Of a DNA stretch of 64,000 nucleotides, positions 19,310-26,488 are shown piece by piece (the stretch's first letter is position 1; the number at the start of each line of letters is the position of its first letter). The DNA is taken from NCBI GenBank assembly GCA_028280445.1, contig JANQLU010000072.1, positions 101,598 to 165,597 of the forward strand, read 5' to 3'. The DNA comes from Pirellulaceae bacterium (GTDB lineage Bacteria; Planctomycetota; Planctomycetia; Pirellulales; Pirellulaceae). The translations under genes were made by a program, and so were the position numbers. The notes beneath the pieces were generated by a model. The model did no database searches. It had not been told where the DNA came from and saw only the letters and a program-made list of their open reading frames with translations.

Positions 19310-19903
19310 TCAGTCCAGAGGCTTGCCGGGATCGAGAACTAGCAAATCGAGAAGCGCTTTCGACGAGGTGTGAAGTTGAAAGGCCACCTGACTGATCTCA
19401 ACTCGATTAATGTCATGGATCCACCAACTGATCAATCCAATTGAAGATCCGGCGATTTGTTTTGACAACAGCGTAACCGAGAACGGAGTATTTGGGCGCA
19501 ACATCAAATCATTTTCGATTCGCTCGCATATTTTGTTGGCGAGCATTTCGATCACTACCTCAACAATTGGAAATGAAAGGCATGACTTACACAGCGATTC
19601 AACTTCAACAAAATGTGCAAGCAGTCTCTCAAGCTTGGCGGCCGAATCCGCCTCAAATCCTGCCTCCGCAATTTGGCTTACGACACCTGACAAGCTGGAC
19701 CGGAGAAGATCATCCTTGCTGCGAAAATGTTTGTAAAAGGTCGAGCGAGCGACATCTGCGTTGTTTGCAATATCAGGTACGTGAATCTCAGAATACGGTC
19801 GCTGTAAAATCAGCTTGCGAAAGGCTTGATTGATGGCCGCACGAGACTTGGCAATTTTGACTTGTTTCTGGTTTTCAAGCATATGGTACCGGGATGACCT
19901 CAT
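19310..19903 (-). CDS. TetR/AcrR-family transcriptional regulator
   Basis: This is a 197-residue protein. The N-terminal DNA-binding domain is textbook: INQAFRKLILQRPYSEIHV, then DIANNADVARSTFYKHFRSK. The C-terminal two thirds are the helical ligand and dimer domain. It is transcribed towards the ABC exporter operon at 14891-19227. It is a plausible local repressor of that operon or of the beta-lactamase-like gene upstream of it, with which it shares an intergenic region. A perfect 6-bp inverted repeat at 19958-19973, 55 bp before its start, is a candidate autoregulatory operator. The start may instead be the second Met, 7 codons in. Confidence 0.92.
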   Translation of the reverse strand: MRSSRYHMLENQKQVKIAKSRAAINQAFRKLILQRPYSEIHVPDIANNADVARSTFYKHFRSKDDLLRSSLSGVVSQIAEAGFEADSAAKLERLLAHFVEVESLCKSCLSFPIVEVVIEMLANKICERIENDLMLRPNTPFSVTLLSKQIAGSSIGLISWWIHDINRVEISQVAFQLHTSSKALLDLLVLDPGKPLD

Positions 19904-19957
19904 GATCAGAGCGGTTAATCAGCATGTCGCACGGGGGGGAGTCATCGCGTTAATTCC

Positions 19958-19973
19958 AACCAATCGTTTGGTT
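19958..19973. promoter_or_regulatory. Inverted repeat AACCAA-TCGT-TTGGTT, candidate TetR operator
   Basis: The 6-bp arms are perfect around a 4-base spacer. It lies between the tetR-type gene (start 19903, minus) and the lipoprotein gene at about 20156 (plus). Its size and position fit a TetR operator; binding is inferred. Confidence 0.45.
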
Positions 19974-20155
19974 TTATTGGTTTTTATTTTGTCAATTATT
20001 TGAACTGAAAAGGAATCGGATATTCAGCGCAGAACAGGAATCGGACAAATCGCTTGTTTTGTCCATATTCAGGTTCACACTTCGAATATCGTTGAAAACC
20101 GTCTGCCTGATATTAGACTCTTCGAATGCGCATATCCTATTATACTTGGTTGAAA

Positions 20156-21598
20156 ATGGACAAAATCGTTACCTCACTGATGCTTTCGACAGTCGTACTT
20201 TGGTTGGGTTGCAGCAAAAACCCGACAAATGAACATGCAAACAACTCTTTGTCTGATGACATAGCAAACAATCAGGAAAAAACTCCACACCAAGGTACTA
20301 AAGGTCCGTCGTCATTTGGCTCGAATGGACTGCCAGCTGAAATGCTGAGTTACATCAAACCATTCGCGGAAACAAACAATTTCCAAGGATCAATTTTGGT
20401 TGCTCGCGATGGACAAATCATCTTTGAAACAGGCATTGGGTACGCCGATCGAGATAAAAAAAAGCAAAACCACTTGGATACGAAATTCCATCTTGCTTCG
20501 GTATCGCGAGTGATCACATCGTGTGCGATCTTGCTGCTCGAGCAACATGGCAAATTGCAAACAGATGACCCCATAGCAAAACACCTACCCAATTGGCCTC
20601 GTGGTGACGAAATAACCATTCATCATTTGCTGACTCTGTCGTCCGGGATCCCGAACATCAACACGCTTCCCGGATACTTTATTTGGTCGAAATCCAAGCA
20701 AACGCCCGAGTCGCTGTGTTCCAAATTTCGTGATCTGCCGCTGGAATTTGAGCCAGGCACCAAGTCCGTGCACAGCAACTCGAATTACAACGTCCTTGCG
20801 CTGATTATCGAGAAAGTTTCCGGACAGCCATTTGGCAAATTCCTGAAAACGGAGATCTTTGATCCCCTGAAAATGCATGATACCGCGCACGATGATCATT
20901 CGGGTAAAAAACGGCTGTCCAACGAGGCACTTGGTTATCGGCCCACCGGCAAATTTGACGTGATCGAGATGGAGACGCCCGATTGGACGGTCAAAACAGG
21001 CAATGGATCAATTTATTCGACCGCTCGCGATTTGTTGAAGCTTGATCAGATGCTGGCTAACAAAACTCTTCTGCAGGCACAAGCGATCGAGAAATTGTTT
21101 AAGGAATACTATCCCCAAAACGGATACGGATGGTTCGTCGGTCAGGACTCCGGTTCACTTGTCGCAAATATCTCAGGCCGAAGTCCTGGATTTAGCGCAT
21201 TTTGGATTCGGTCAGTTAACGAAAATGTGACGGTGATTGTACTGGCCAATTTGTATAGCAGCGCGACGATTCAAATTGGCCGCGCCCTGTTCGCTCTGGC
21301 TTGTGGAAAAAATGTGAAGCCGTTGCAGTTCGGTGAAATTGAGGCAGAGCAAACCGACCTGGCTGCCATCGAGGGAACATATCAATTCGGCCCAGAATTT
21401 TATCGCCCCAACGGCCGCGTCACCTTTGAAGTATCAGGGCGTGACCTATTTGACCGTCGCGGTGCCTGGTTAATACCGGCTGGCAAACACAAATTTATCC
21501 ATCGAATCTATTGGTCTCAGTTGGAATTTTTTCGAGACAAACATGGAAAATTCGTCAAAGTAAAATACGACGACTATCTAGGTGTTCGGATCAAATAG
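20156..21598 (+). CDS. Beta-lactamase-fold serine hydrolase-like lipoprotein with degenerate active site
   Basis: The frame begins at ATG 20126. ATG 20156 (MDKIVTSLMLSTVVLWLGC) is preferred because it gives a proper lipoprotein signal with an LGC lipobox. The fold is that of class C beta-lactamase/esterase proteins: FHLASVSRVITSCAILLLEQ, LLTLSSGIPN, NYNVLALIIEKVSG and a late GFSAFWIRSVNENVTVIVLAN. The catalytic SxxK reads SVSR (Ser125, Arg128, counted from 20126), and the YxN motif reads HSN (His216). So the general base Lys and the Tyr are both replaced. The protein may bind rather than hydrolyse a substrate, or use another mechanism. A C-terminal domain of about 100 residues follows, as in many family members. 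Confidence 0.8.
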   Translation: MDKIVTSLMLSTVVLWLGCSKNPTNEHANNSLSDDIANNQEKTPHQGTKGPSSFGSNGLPAEMLSYIKPFAETNNFQGSILVARDGQIIFETGIGYADRDKKKQNHLDTKFHLASVSRVITSCAILLLEQHGKLQTDDPIAKHLPNWPRGDEITIHHLLTLSSGIPNINTLPGYFIWSKSKQTPESLCSKFRDLPLEFEPGTKSVHSNSNYNVLALIIEKVSGQPFGKFLKTEIFDPLKMHDTAHDDHSGKKRLSNEALGYRPTGKFDVIEMETPDWTVKTGNGSIYSTARDLLKLDQMLANKTLLQAQAIEKLFKEYYPQNGYGWFVGQDSGSLVANISGRSPGFSAFWIRSVNENVTVIVLANLYSSATIQIGRALFALACGKNVKPLQFGEIEAEQTDLAAIEGTYQFGPEFYRPNGRVTFEVSGRDLFDRRGAWLIPAGKHKFIHRIYWSQLEFFRDKHGKFVKVKYDDYLGVRIK

Positions 21599-21634
21599 TT
21601 GTTTGCCCTTGGCCGTCGTGGCGAATCGCGTTGG

Positions 21635-21835
21635 ATGATCGAAGCAAGGCAGACGACCGTACGAGAAATTGTTACGCGAGTTACATTCGCTGCCATTGAT
21701 TTGAGCAACCAGTTGAGCGGTGACGCACATCGTGCACTTACGGAATTCGCTTTTAATTCGCCTATCGTGTTTGGCACAGCAAGTGCATCACTTTTTTTGT
21801 CTGTCTTATTGGCAAAAACAGGAGGCGTACCATGA
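21635..21835 (+). CDS. Possible small protein coupled to the flavodoxin gene
   Basis: This 66-codon frame starts at ATG 21635 (or TTG 21601-region upstream) and ends ATGA-overlapped with the flavodoxin start at 21832. The tail contains a hydrophobic stretch (IVFGTASASLFLSVLLAKTG) that could be one membrane helix. The four-base overlap is the main support; no family is recognised and there is no strong ribosome-binding site. Confidence 0.35.
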   Translation: MIEARQTTVREIVTRVTFAAIDLSNQLSGDAHRALTEFAFNSPIVFGTASASLFLSVLLAKTGGVP

Positions 21836-22359
21836 AAGGTGCCATTTTCTACACGGGTAAGCGCGGAAGTACTGCGCAATATGCTCAGTGGATCGGCCAG
21901 GCAACCGGTTTGCCGGTATTCGACGCAAACAACACGCAGGCCGACCCAGCCGAATACGATTTCCTGATTCTCGGTTGCTCGGTGATCTTGATGAGAATGA
22001 CGATTCGAAAATGGGTTCGAGCCAATTGGGATGCAATCAAACAGAAACCAACGTTGCTGTTTTCGGTATCCGGGGTCACTGCCGATGACCCGCTTCTTCA
22101 AAAGTGGCTAGATGCGAGCTATCCCGATGAATTGGTCAAGCAGTCACCCCACTTCGGGCTCGGCGGTCGGTTGGATTTGAGCAAGTTAAATTGGTGGATG
22201 AAGATATTCATGAGAATAGGTGCATATACCAAACCAACGGCGGAAAAGAAACGCGATATGTTGGAAGGTTTCGACCGTGTCGATAAGGCCAGCATCGCTC
22301 CGATCGTCGAGTGGGCCAACACATTGAAAGCAAAAACGATTCCAATCGAAGCTGGTTAA
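21832..22359 (+). CDS. Flavodoxin-domain protein (HemG/flavodoxin_5-like)
   Basis: This 175-residue protein begins at ATG 21832 behind a perfect AGGAGG (21820-21825). The start GAIFYTGKRGSTAQYAQWIG is the phosphate-binding loop of a flavodoxin fold (T-x-x-x-S/T pattern), and YDFLILGCSV and TLLFSVSG are the next strands. Length and motif order fit the flavodoxin family that includes menaquinone-dependent protoporphyrinogen oxidase. They do not prove that activity, so no symbol is given. FMN binding is expected. Confidence 0.8.
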   Translation: MKGAIFYTGKRGSTAQYAQWIGQATGLPVFDANNTQADPAEYDFLILGCSVILMRMTIRKWVRANWDAIKQKPTLLFSVSGVTADDPLLQKWLDASYPDELVKQSPHFGLGGRLDLSKLNWWMKIFMRIGAYTKPTAEKKRDMLEGFDRVDKASIAPIVEWANTLKAKTIPIEAG

Positions 22360-22529
22360 GAGGTTCTAAATGGCATGAAGATCCTCGTCTATGGTGCCAT
22401 TCCAAATAGTCGTCGGCTACCATCGGCCTAACGATACCGGTTTTGATTTACAGTTTTCTTGTTGCTTTTCTACGCCGAGATCCGCAATCGGTCGAATGTT
22501 TGTCCGAATAGGCCGTTGACATTGCACCA

Positions 22530-22551
22530 ATTATCGTAAAAATACGATAAT
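22530..22551. promoter_or_regulatory. Perfect inverted repeat ATTATCGTA-AAAA-TACGATAAT
   Basis: The arms of 9 bp are exact. It ends 37 bp before the ATG of the MerB-like gene at 22589, where a repressor site would be expected. A shorter relative, ATCGTA-TATT-TACGAT, lies at 25391-25406. Such AT-rich dyads are typical of ArsR/SmtB-type repressors. Confidence 0.65.
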
Positions 22552-22588
22552 AGTTTCAGATGGATTATAACTGCCAAGGTGTTTTGCA

Positions 22589-23269
22589 ATGATTGATCAT
22601 GCCACTTTACACCACACCGTCCTCACACATATCATCGAACATGGTTTTGCTCCAGAAGTTGAGCGATTGTCATACTTGCTCGACGAGACAATCGAATCGG
22701 TAACCAAAGCACTGTTTGAATTGCAAGAATACCGCGGAGTGGTTCTTCACTCCAATACTCCAAAGATTTGGGTCATGCATCCTTTTTCGCTAGCTCCCAC
22801 CTCTTTTTGGGTACAATCCAAACGGGGTTCTTGGTGGGGAAACTGTGCTTGGTGTTCACTAGGAATTGCAGCTTTGCTGAAGGAAGACATAGTCATAACA
22901 ACTTCTCTAGGTGCACATGGTAAACACATCGAGGTGGAGGTTGTGGATGGGAAATTGGTGCAAGAGGAATTCCTGGTACATTTTCCCGTTCCAATGAAAA
23001 AAGCATGGGACAATGTGATCTATACTTGTAGCACGATGTTGATATTCGACAAACATTCTGAAATTGATGTTTGGTGTAAACAGCATGATATTCCAAAAGG
23101 CGACGTCCAACCTATCGCAAAGATCTGGGAGCTTTCTCAAAAATGGTATGGCGATCACCTCAATCCAAATTGGAAGAGATGGACAAAAATTCAAGCCAAG
23201 GAAATATTTGATGCATTTGGTTTGACGCATAAAGTATGGAACGTCGAGGCATCTGGCTCGACGTTTTAA
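22589..23269 (+). CDS. MerB-like (alkylmercury lyase family) protein
   Basis: This 226-residue protein resembles organomercurial lyase in layout. A helical N-terminal winged-helix-like part (to about 60) precedes MHPFSLAPTSFWV, then WWGNCAWCSLGIAALL with Cys86 and Cys89, and a second Cys147 in VIYTCSTMLIF. In MerB two cysteines (96 and 159) and Asp99 form the active site. Here Cys89 and Cys147 match the cysteines, and the Asp position is Gly92. Mercury-carbon cleavage is therefore uncertain. No MerA, MerT, MerP or MerR gene is nearby. A perfect operator-like dyad sits directly upstream. Confidence 0.68.
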   Translation: MIDHATLHHTVLTHIIEHGFAPEVERLSYLLDETIESVTKALFELQEYRGVVLHSNTPKIWVMHPFSLAPTSFWVQSKRGSWWGNCAWCSLGIAALLKEDIVITTSLGAHGKHIEVEVVDGKLVQEEFLVHFPVPMKKAWDNVIYTCSTMLIFDKHSEIDVWCKQHDIPKGDVQPIAKIWELSQKWYGDHLNPNWKRWTKIQAKEIFDAFGLTHKVWNVEASGSTF

Positions 23270-23407
23270 GCGGGAGACTGCAGAGGAGAACTACCTGCGA
23301 ACACAACCGGAAGTCGTCTTGATTTCCTTGGTCCAAAGTCTTTTGCCCTGGGCGTTTTTGAGTGTCATCAGCGTTTCACTTTTTAATACGCATGAATGCT
23401 AGGTCGT

Positions 23408-23470
23408 GTTGATTAAATCGGAAAGCTGTGAATTTGATGTGAGCGGCAAGGCGCTCACATTTTAGTCAAC
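23408..23470. repeat. Short palindromic/MITE-like element, deleted copy
   Basis: It begins GTTGATTAAATCGGAAAGC, continues with GTGAGCGGCAAGGCGCTCAC and ends AGTCAAC. The same left end and the GAGCGGCAAGGCG core occur, inverted, in the 106-bp element at 45164-45269. This copy lacks the inner CCGCCGGT part. Confidence 0.8.
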
Positions 23471-23525
23471 ATTACCTAGGCTAGTGCCCGATCGACGCCG
23501 TTGGTTACCAGCGCACTGGACATGC

Positions 23526-24704
23526 CTATTTGTGTTCGATCCAGATTTTGGGAAACTCAGAACTGAATTTCCTGATGGTCGAGTCCGTCATTTCGTTGTT
23601 GTACAAAGTTAATTTTTTTAGGTTTTTGCATTTCCTGAGGTGGTTCAAGCAAGCGTCTGTGACTGCCGTACTACTTAAATTGATTGTTTGAAGTTTCTTC
23701 AATTTAGTCAGATGTTTGACTGCCTCATTCGTCAATGATTGGCTACTCGTCAAACTCAATAATTTCAACTGATCCAAGTGAGAAATCGCCTCAACCGTTT
23801 GAGCTGAAATTGCTTTGTCTGCAAGTGCTCCGAGGGTGAGCTCTTTCAATTGTTTGAGTTTTGCTACATGCAAAACCCCGGTACTGGAAACTTTGCGACT
23901 TCCATTGATAGAAAGCACCTGCAAATTTTTAAATCGGGAAATTCCTTTGAGTCCGCTATCGTCGAGACCTCGACACATCGGAAGATTCAACTGCTGTAAA
24001 CTATCCGGTCGCTTGAATTCGGCGAACGCACTGCCAGTAATTTTCGTTGAAACACAGATCGTGAGGTGTTTCAGTTTATTGAGCCTACCTATCTGCTTCA
24101 AGGATCGATCTGAAAGAGAGGTTGCTTGATCGATCTGTAATTTTTCAAGTTGAGATAACTTGTCGATCTCTTCCATCGCACGATCTGTCAATTGATCTGC
24201 ATTGATTCGCAAAACCCGCAACCGTGTTAACTTCGAAACTGATTTCATCGCTTCATCTGTGAGTGCGACAGCACCCAGGTCGAGTTCGCGCAAATACGAA
24301 AACTCTTTGAGTTGATTCAAAAGATCCAAATTGACTTTCCTCCGCGTCATGTTTGGATTTGGCCGAATCGTTACTTTTCTTACAAATTCCTGCTTGTCTT
24401 TATCAACCAGTTTTCTCAACGATTTTGGAACGCGATTCGATGTTTCTACGTGACCTCCATGTTTTTCCAGTGATTGAATTGCAAGTTGCTCTTTTTGCCA
24501 CTGGTCTTGAAACTTCATTTCTTCTGATTGTGCCAAAGTCTTTGAGGCACAACCGAGATATATTACCAAGGCGTAAAATGCAAACTGTAGCTTGATAGCT
24601 TTGCTTGCTGGTTTGAAATTGTCTTCTGAGTTCCCATCGTGTGAACACTGGACGTGTTTTATGTTATGCGATTGCATTGATTTGTTTTTATCTTTTTTCG
24701 ACAC
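23526..24704 (-). CDS. Leucine-rich repeat protein with signal anchor
   Basis: This is a 392-residue protein. A basic region of about 40 residues is followed by a hydrophobic segment (LQFAFYALVIYLGC) and CASKTLAQ, a likely signal peptide or lipoprotein-like cleavage site. The rest is leucine-rich repeats of about 24 residues with the L..L..L.L...ItD...L pattern (for example LTRLRVLRINADQLTDRAM), nine or ten in number. Such proteins bind other proteins; no catalytic domain is present. Shorter starts (second Met at codon 10) are possible. It is on the opposite strand from its left neighbour and same strand as the SRPBCC gene upstream. Confidence 0.85.
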   Translation of the reverse strand: MSKKDKNKSMQSHNIKHVQCSHDGNSEDNFKPASKAIKLQFAFYALVIYLGCASKTLAQSEEMKFQDQWQKEQLAIQSLEKHGGHVETSNRVPKSLRKLVDKDKQEFVRKVTIRPNPNMTRRKVNLDLLNQLKEFSYLRELDLGAVALTDEAMKSVSKLTRLRVLRINADQLTDRAMEEIDKLSQLEKLQIDQATSLSDRSLKQIGRLNKLKHLTICVSTKITGSAFAEFKRPDSLQQLNLPMCRGLDDSGLKGISRFKNLQVLSINGSRKVSSTGVLHVAKLKQLKELTLGALADKAISAQTVEAISHLDQLKLLSLTSSQSLTNEAVKHLTKLKKLQTINLSSTAVTDACLNHLRKCKNLKKLTLYNNEMTDSTIRKFSSEFPKIWIEHK

Positions 24705-24752
24705 GGTTCTAATTCCTTATTGAAGCATTGTTCCAATTCAAATTGGTCTAAT

Positions 24753-25202
24753 CTATTGGTCCGCGTAGCCCAAGTCCCAAATCCTTGTAGGATCGTGGTT
24801 TCGGAGATCCACGCCATGAACAACATAGGCTTTGAGCGGAAATAGCACATTGAGCCACCCTGCGTATACTTCGTGCCAGTCTTCATGGCCTACACCTTTG
24901 TGACTCAGTTGAACGTCAGTCCCTCCAGAACCGTCTGATGAGAGTTCGAACCGAGCTTCCGCATTGAAATAGTCGATCACAAAGAGGTTGGGGGCCTCCC
25001 GCAAAATGATCTTGCTCCTGTAGTTCTGTCCATTGATGAAGAGAAAATTGATGTAACCTTCAATTTCTTCCGCGGACTGCGCCCAAAACGCTCGGCGCCC
25101 CTCATCTGAGTCTAATGCGGAAAAAACCACTTCGGGTGGTACGGCCAAATGCATAAGCCAACGAATTGTGCCTCCTGGTTCATTAACTCTCACGCGGGCC
25201 AC
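24753..25202 (-). CDS. SRPBCC/AHSA1-like domain protein
   Basis: This 149-residue protein starts at GTG 25202. The segments GTIRWLMHLAVPPEVVFSAL, RRAFWAQSAEEIEG and the C-terminal helix region (GHEDWHEVYAGWLNVLFPL) match the START-like SRPBCC fold of the AHSA1 family, which binds hydrophobic ligands in a deep pocket. In many bacteria, AHSA1 genes sit with an arsR-type repressor. Here no arsR gene is visible, although an ArsR-like dyad lies about 190 bp upstream at 25391. The ligand is unknown. Confidence 0.78.
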   Translation of the reverse strand: MARVRVNEPGGTIRWLMHLAVPPEVVFSALDSDEGRRAFWAQSAEEIEGYINFLFINGQNYRSKIILREAPNLFVIDYFNAEARFELSSDGSGGTDVQLSHKGVGHEDWHEVYAGWLNVLFPLKAYVVHGVDLRNHDPTRIWDLGYADQ

Positions 25203-25621
25203 CTATCGTAAAACTTAGCTCCCCGAAATCCTATTGCTCGCCATTTGTTGAAGGGGCGGGGCAACAGACAATTGATCATGTCGTCTCACTTTCTAACGAT
25301 TCCACGAAAATCTGTCGTTGGGGTCGTTTGCGGAAACTCGACGTACCATTTCGTTTTTCTCTTAGGGTGTAAGTTCCACATGCTCATCATATCGTATATT
25401 TACGATTTAGCAAGAAATGGGAAAAACTGGTTGTGGCGATGGCTTGGCAAGGGCGTTCAAGAAACGATTTGGCTTAACGGTTGGAAAATGTGTTCGTGAA
25501 CTTGGCCTGCAGCGTGCATCGGAATTATTGTTGCGCAGTCGTTGTTGTTCGATGGATAGTAATCGGGTTAAATGTGCGTTTATCGTCTGGATCGGCGCGC
25601 CCATGTTTGAGGATTTGAACA
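25203..25621. other. Divergent intergenic region with dyad and AraC-like remnant
   Basis: About 420 bases lie between the SRPBCC gene (minus) and the GNAT gene (plus). The region contains the dyad ATCGTA-TATT-TACGAT and a frame (25417 on) with GLARAFKKRFGLTVGK, reminiscent of the second helix of an AraC-type HTH. That frame has no matching N-terminus and runs into the GNAT gene, so I treat it as a possible remnant only. Confidence 0.4.
25391..25406. promoter_or_regulatory. Inverted repeat ATCGTA-TATT-TACGAT
   Basis: Perfect 6-bp arms share the ATCGTA/TACGAT core of the longer dyad at 22530-22551. It lies between the divergent SRPBCC and GNAT genes. The same repressor may act at both sites. 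Confidence 0.55.
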
Positions 25622-26116
25622 ATGATACGTCGCATTACCCGTCGCGATGCGGAAGCAGTTTCGCTAATCTATTCCCATTACATTGAGCATTCTGTGGCTA
25701 CCTTCGAAGAAACGCCGGTTCAAGCCGATGATTTCTACATGCGTTGCGAAACAGTCGAGGCCAGCGGTTTACCGTGGCTCGTTGCTGAAGATCGCGGCAG
25801 TATTGTCGGTTACGCCTACGCCACCAAGTGGAGTGAGCGAAGCGCCTATCGCCATACAGTGGAAACTTCTGTGTATATTGCCCCTGATGAGTTGTCCAAG
25901 GGGTGGGGTAAACGCTTGTATCAAGCGGTTTTTGCAGAACTGCGTACCTTGCCGATTCGTACCGTGATTGCCGGTATCACTCTGCCTAACGCTGCCAGTG
26001 TGGCTTTGCATGAGTACTTTGGGATGAAAAAAGTGGCCCACTTCAGCCAAGTGGGATTCAAGTTTGACCAATGGCTTGATGTCGGTTATTGGCAGTGCAA
26101 ATTAGCCGATCACTAA
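25622..26116 (+). CDS. GNAT N-acetyltransferase, phosphinothricin/MnaT-type
   Basis: This is a 164-residue enzyme. The N-terminus (IRRITRRDAEAVSLIYSHYI then SVATFEETP) is characteristic of the phosphinothricin acetyltransferase/YncA (MnaT) branch. The acetyl-CoA pyrophosphate loop appears as LSKGWGKRLYQAVF, and TLPNAASVALHEYFGMKKV is the conserved GNAT end. It transfers an acetyl group from acetyl-CoA to a primary amine, usually of an amino-acid-like compound. The substrate here is unknown; detoxification of amino-acid analogues is a common role. Confidence 0.9.
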   Translation: MIRRITRRDAEAVSLIYSHYIEHSVATFEETPVQADDFYMRCETVEASGLPWLVAEDRGSIVGYAYATKWSERSAYRHTVETSVYIAPDELSKGWGKRLYQAVFAELRTLPIRTVIAGITLPNAASVALHEYFGMKKVAHFSQVGFKFDQWLDVGYWQCKLADH

Positions 26117-26222
26117 TGTTTCGCGGGACCACTCAAATCATCTTGAGTTGCCTTGCTATTTTTTTCACAATTGAAGCGACGATTAGTTAAATGGTGTAGG
26201 ACAAGCTGCTGCAAACTCTTCG

Positions 26223-26239
26223 TGTGTCGTAACCGCACA
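26223..26239 (+). promoter_or_regulatory. Candidate NtrC-type activator site, TGTGTC-N5-CGCACA, site 1
   Basis: The sequence is TGTGTCGTAACCGCACA, with half-sites TGTGYS facing each other. It ends 131 bp upstream of the -24/-12 promoter at 26370. The same format occurs at 34441-34457 and, inverted, at 43527-43543, each time upstream of a sigma-54 promoter sequence. Confidence 0.6.
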
Positions 26240-26369
26240 CATCAAAAGCCGAATGTACATGAAATATCTCAAAATCCCAGTGTGGCGAGCGGTAACAAAA
26301 AATCTTAGACAGCCATCTGTGATTGGACAAAGTTTATTTCCAATTCCATTTTTTCAAACGGTTTTGCTT

Positions 26370-26384
26370 CGGCATGCCGTTTGC
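26370..26384 (+). promoter_or_regulatory. Sigma-54-type promoter of the primase/endonuclease IV-like operon
   Basis: CGGCATGCCGTTTGC keeps the invariant GG and GC with the correct 10-base spacing and TTTGC at -12. Two positions of the -24 box deviate from TGGCAC. It is 105 bp before ATG 26489. Confidence 0.5.
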
Positions 26385-26488
26385 AAAACAATTCTCCTGC
26401 CTCTGCTCTTTTGACCATTTGTCACACCGACGGGATGGAGTTCTGGATGTGGTAATGCCGACTTCATGCAAGACCGACAAAGTTAGCC

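Larger units (their letters stand above)
26117..26488. other. Intergenic region carrying the primase-operon regulatory sites
   Basis: About 370 bases contain no gene. It holds a TGTGTC-N5-CGCACA dyad (26223-26239) and a -24/-12-type promoter (26370-26384), both described separately. Confidence 0.6.

Noticed and set aside
25245..25499. 84-codon frame upstream of the GNAT gene
   Set aside because: Composition and motif content are unlike a protein; it overlaps the AraC-like remnant in another frame.
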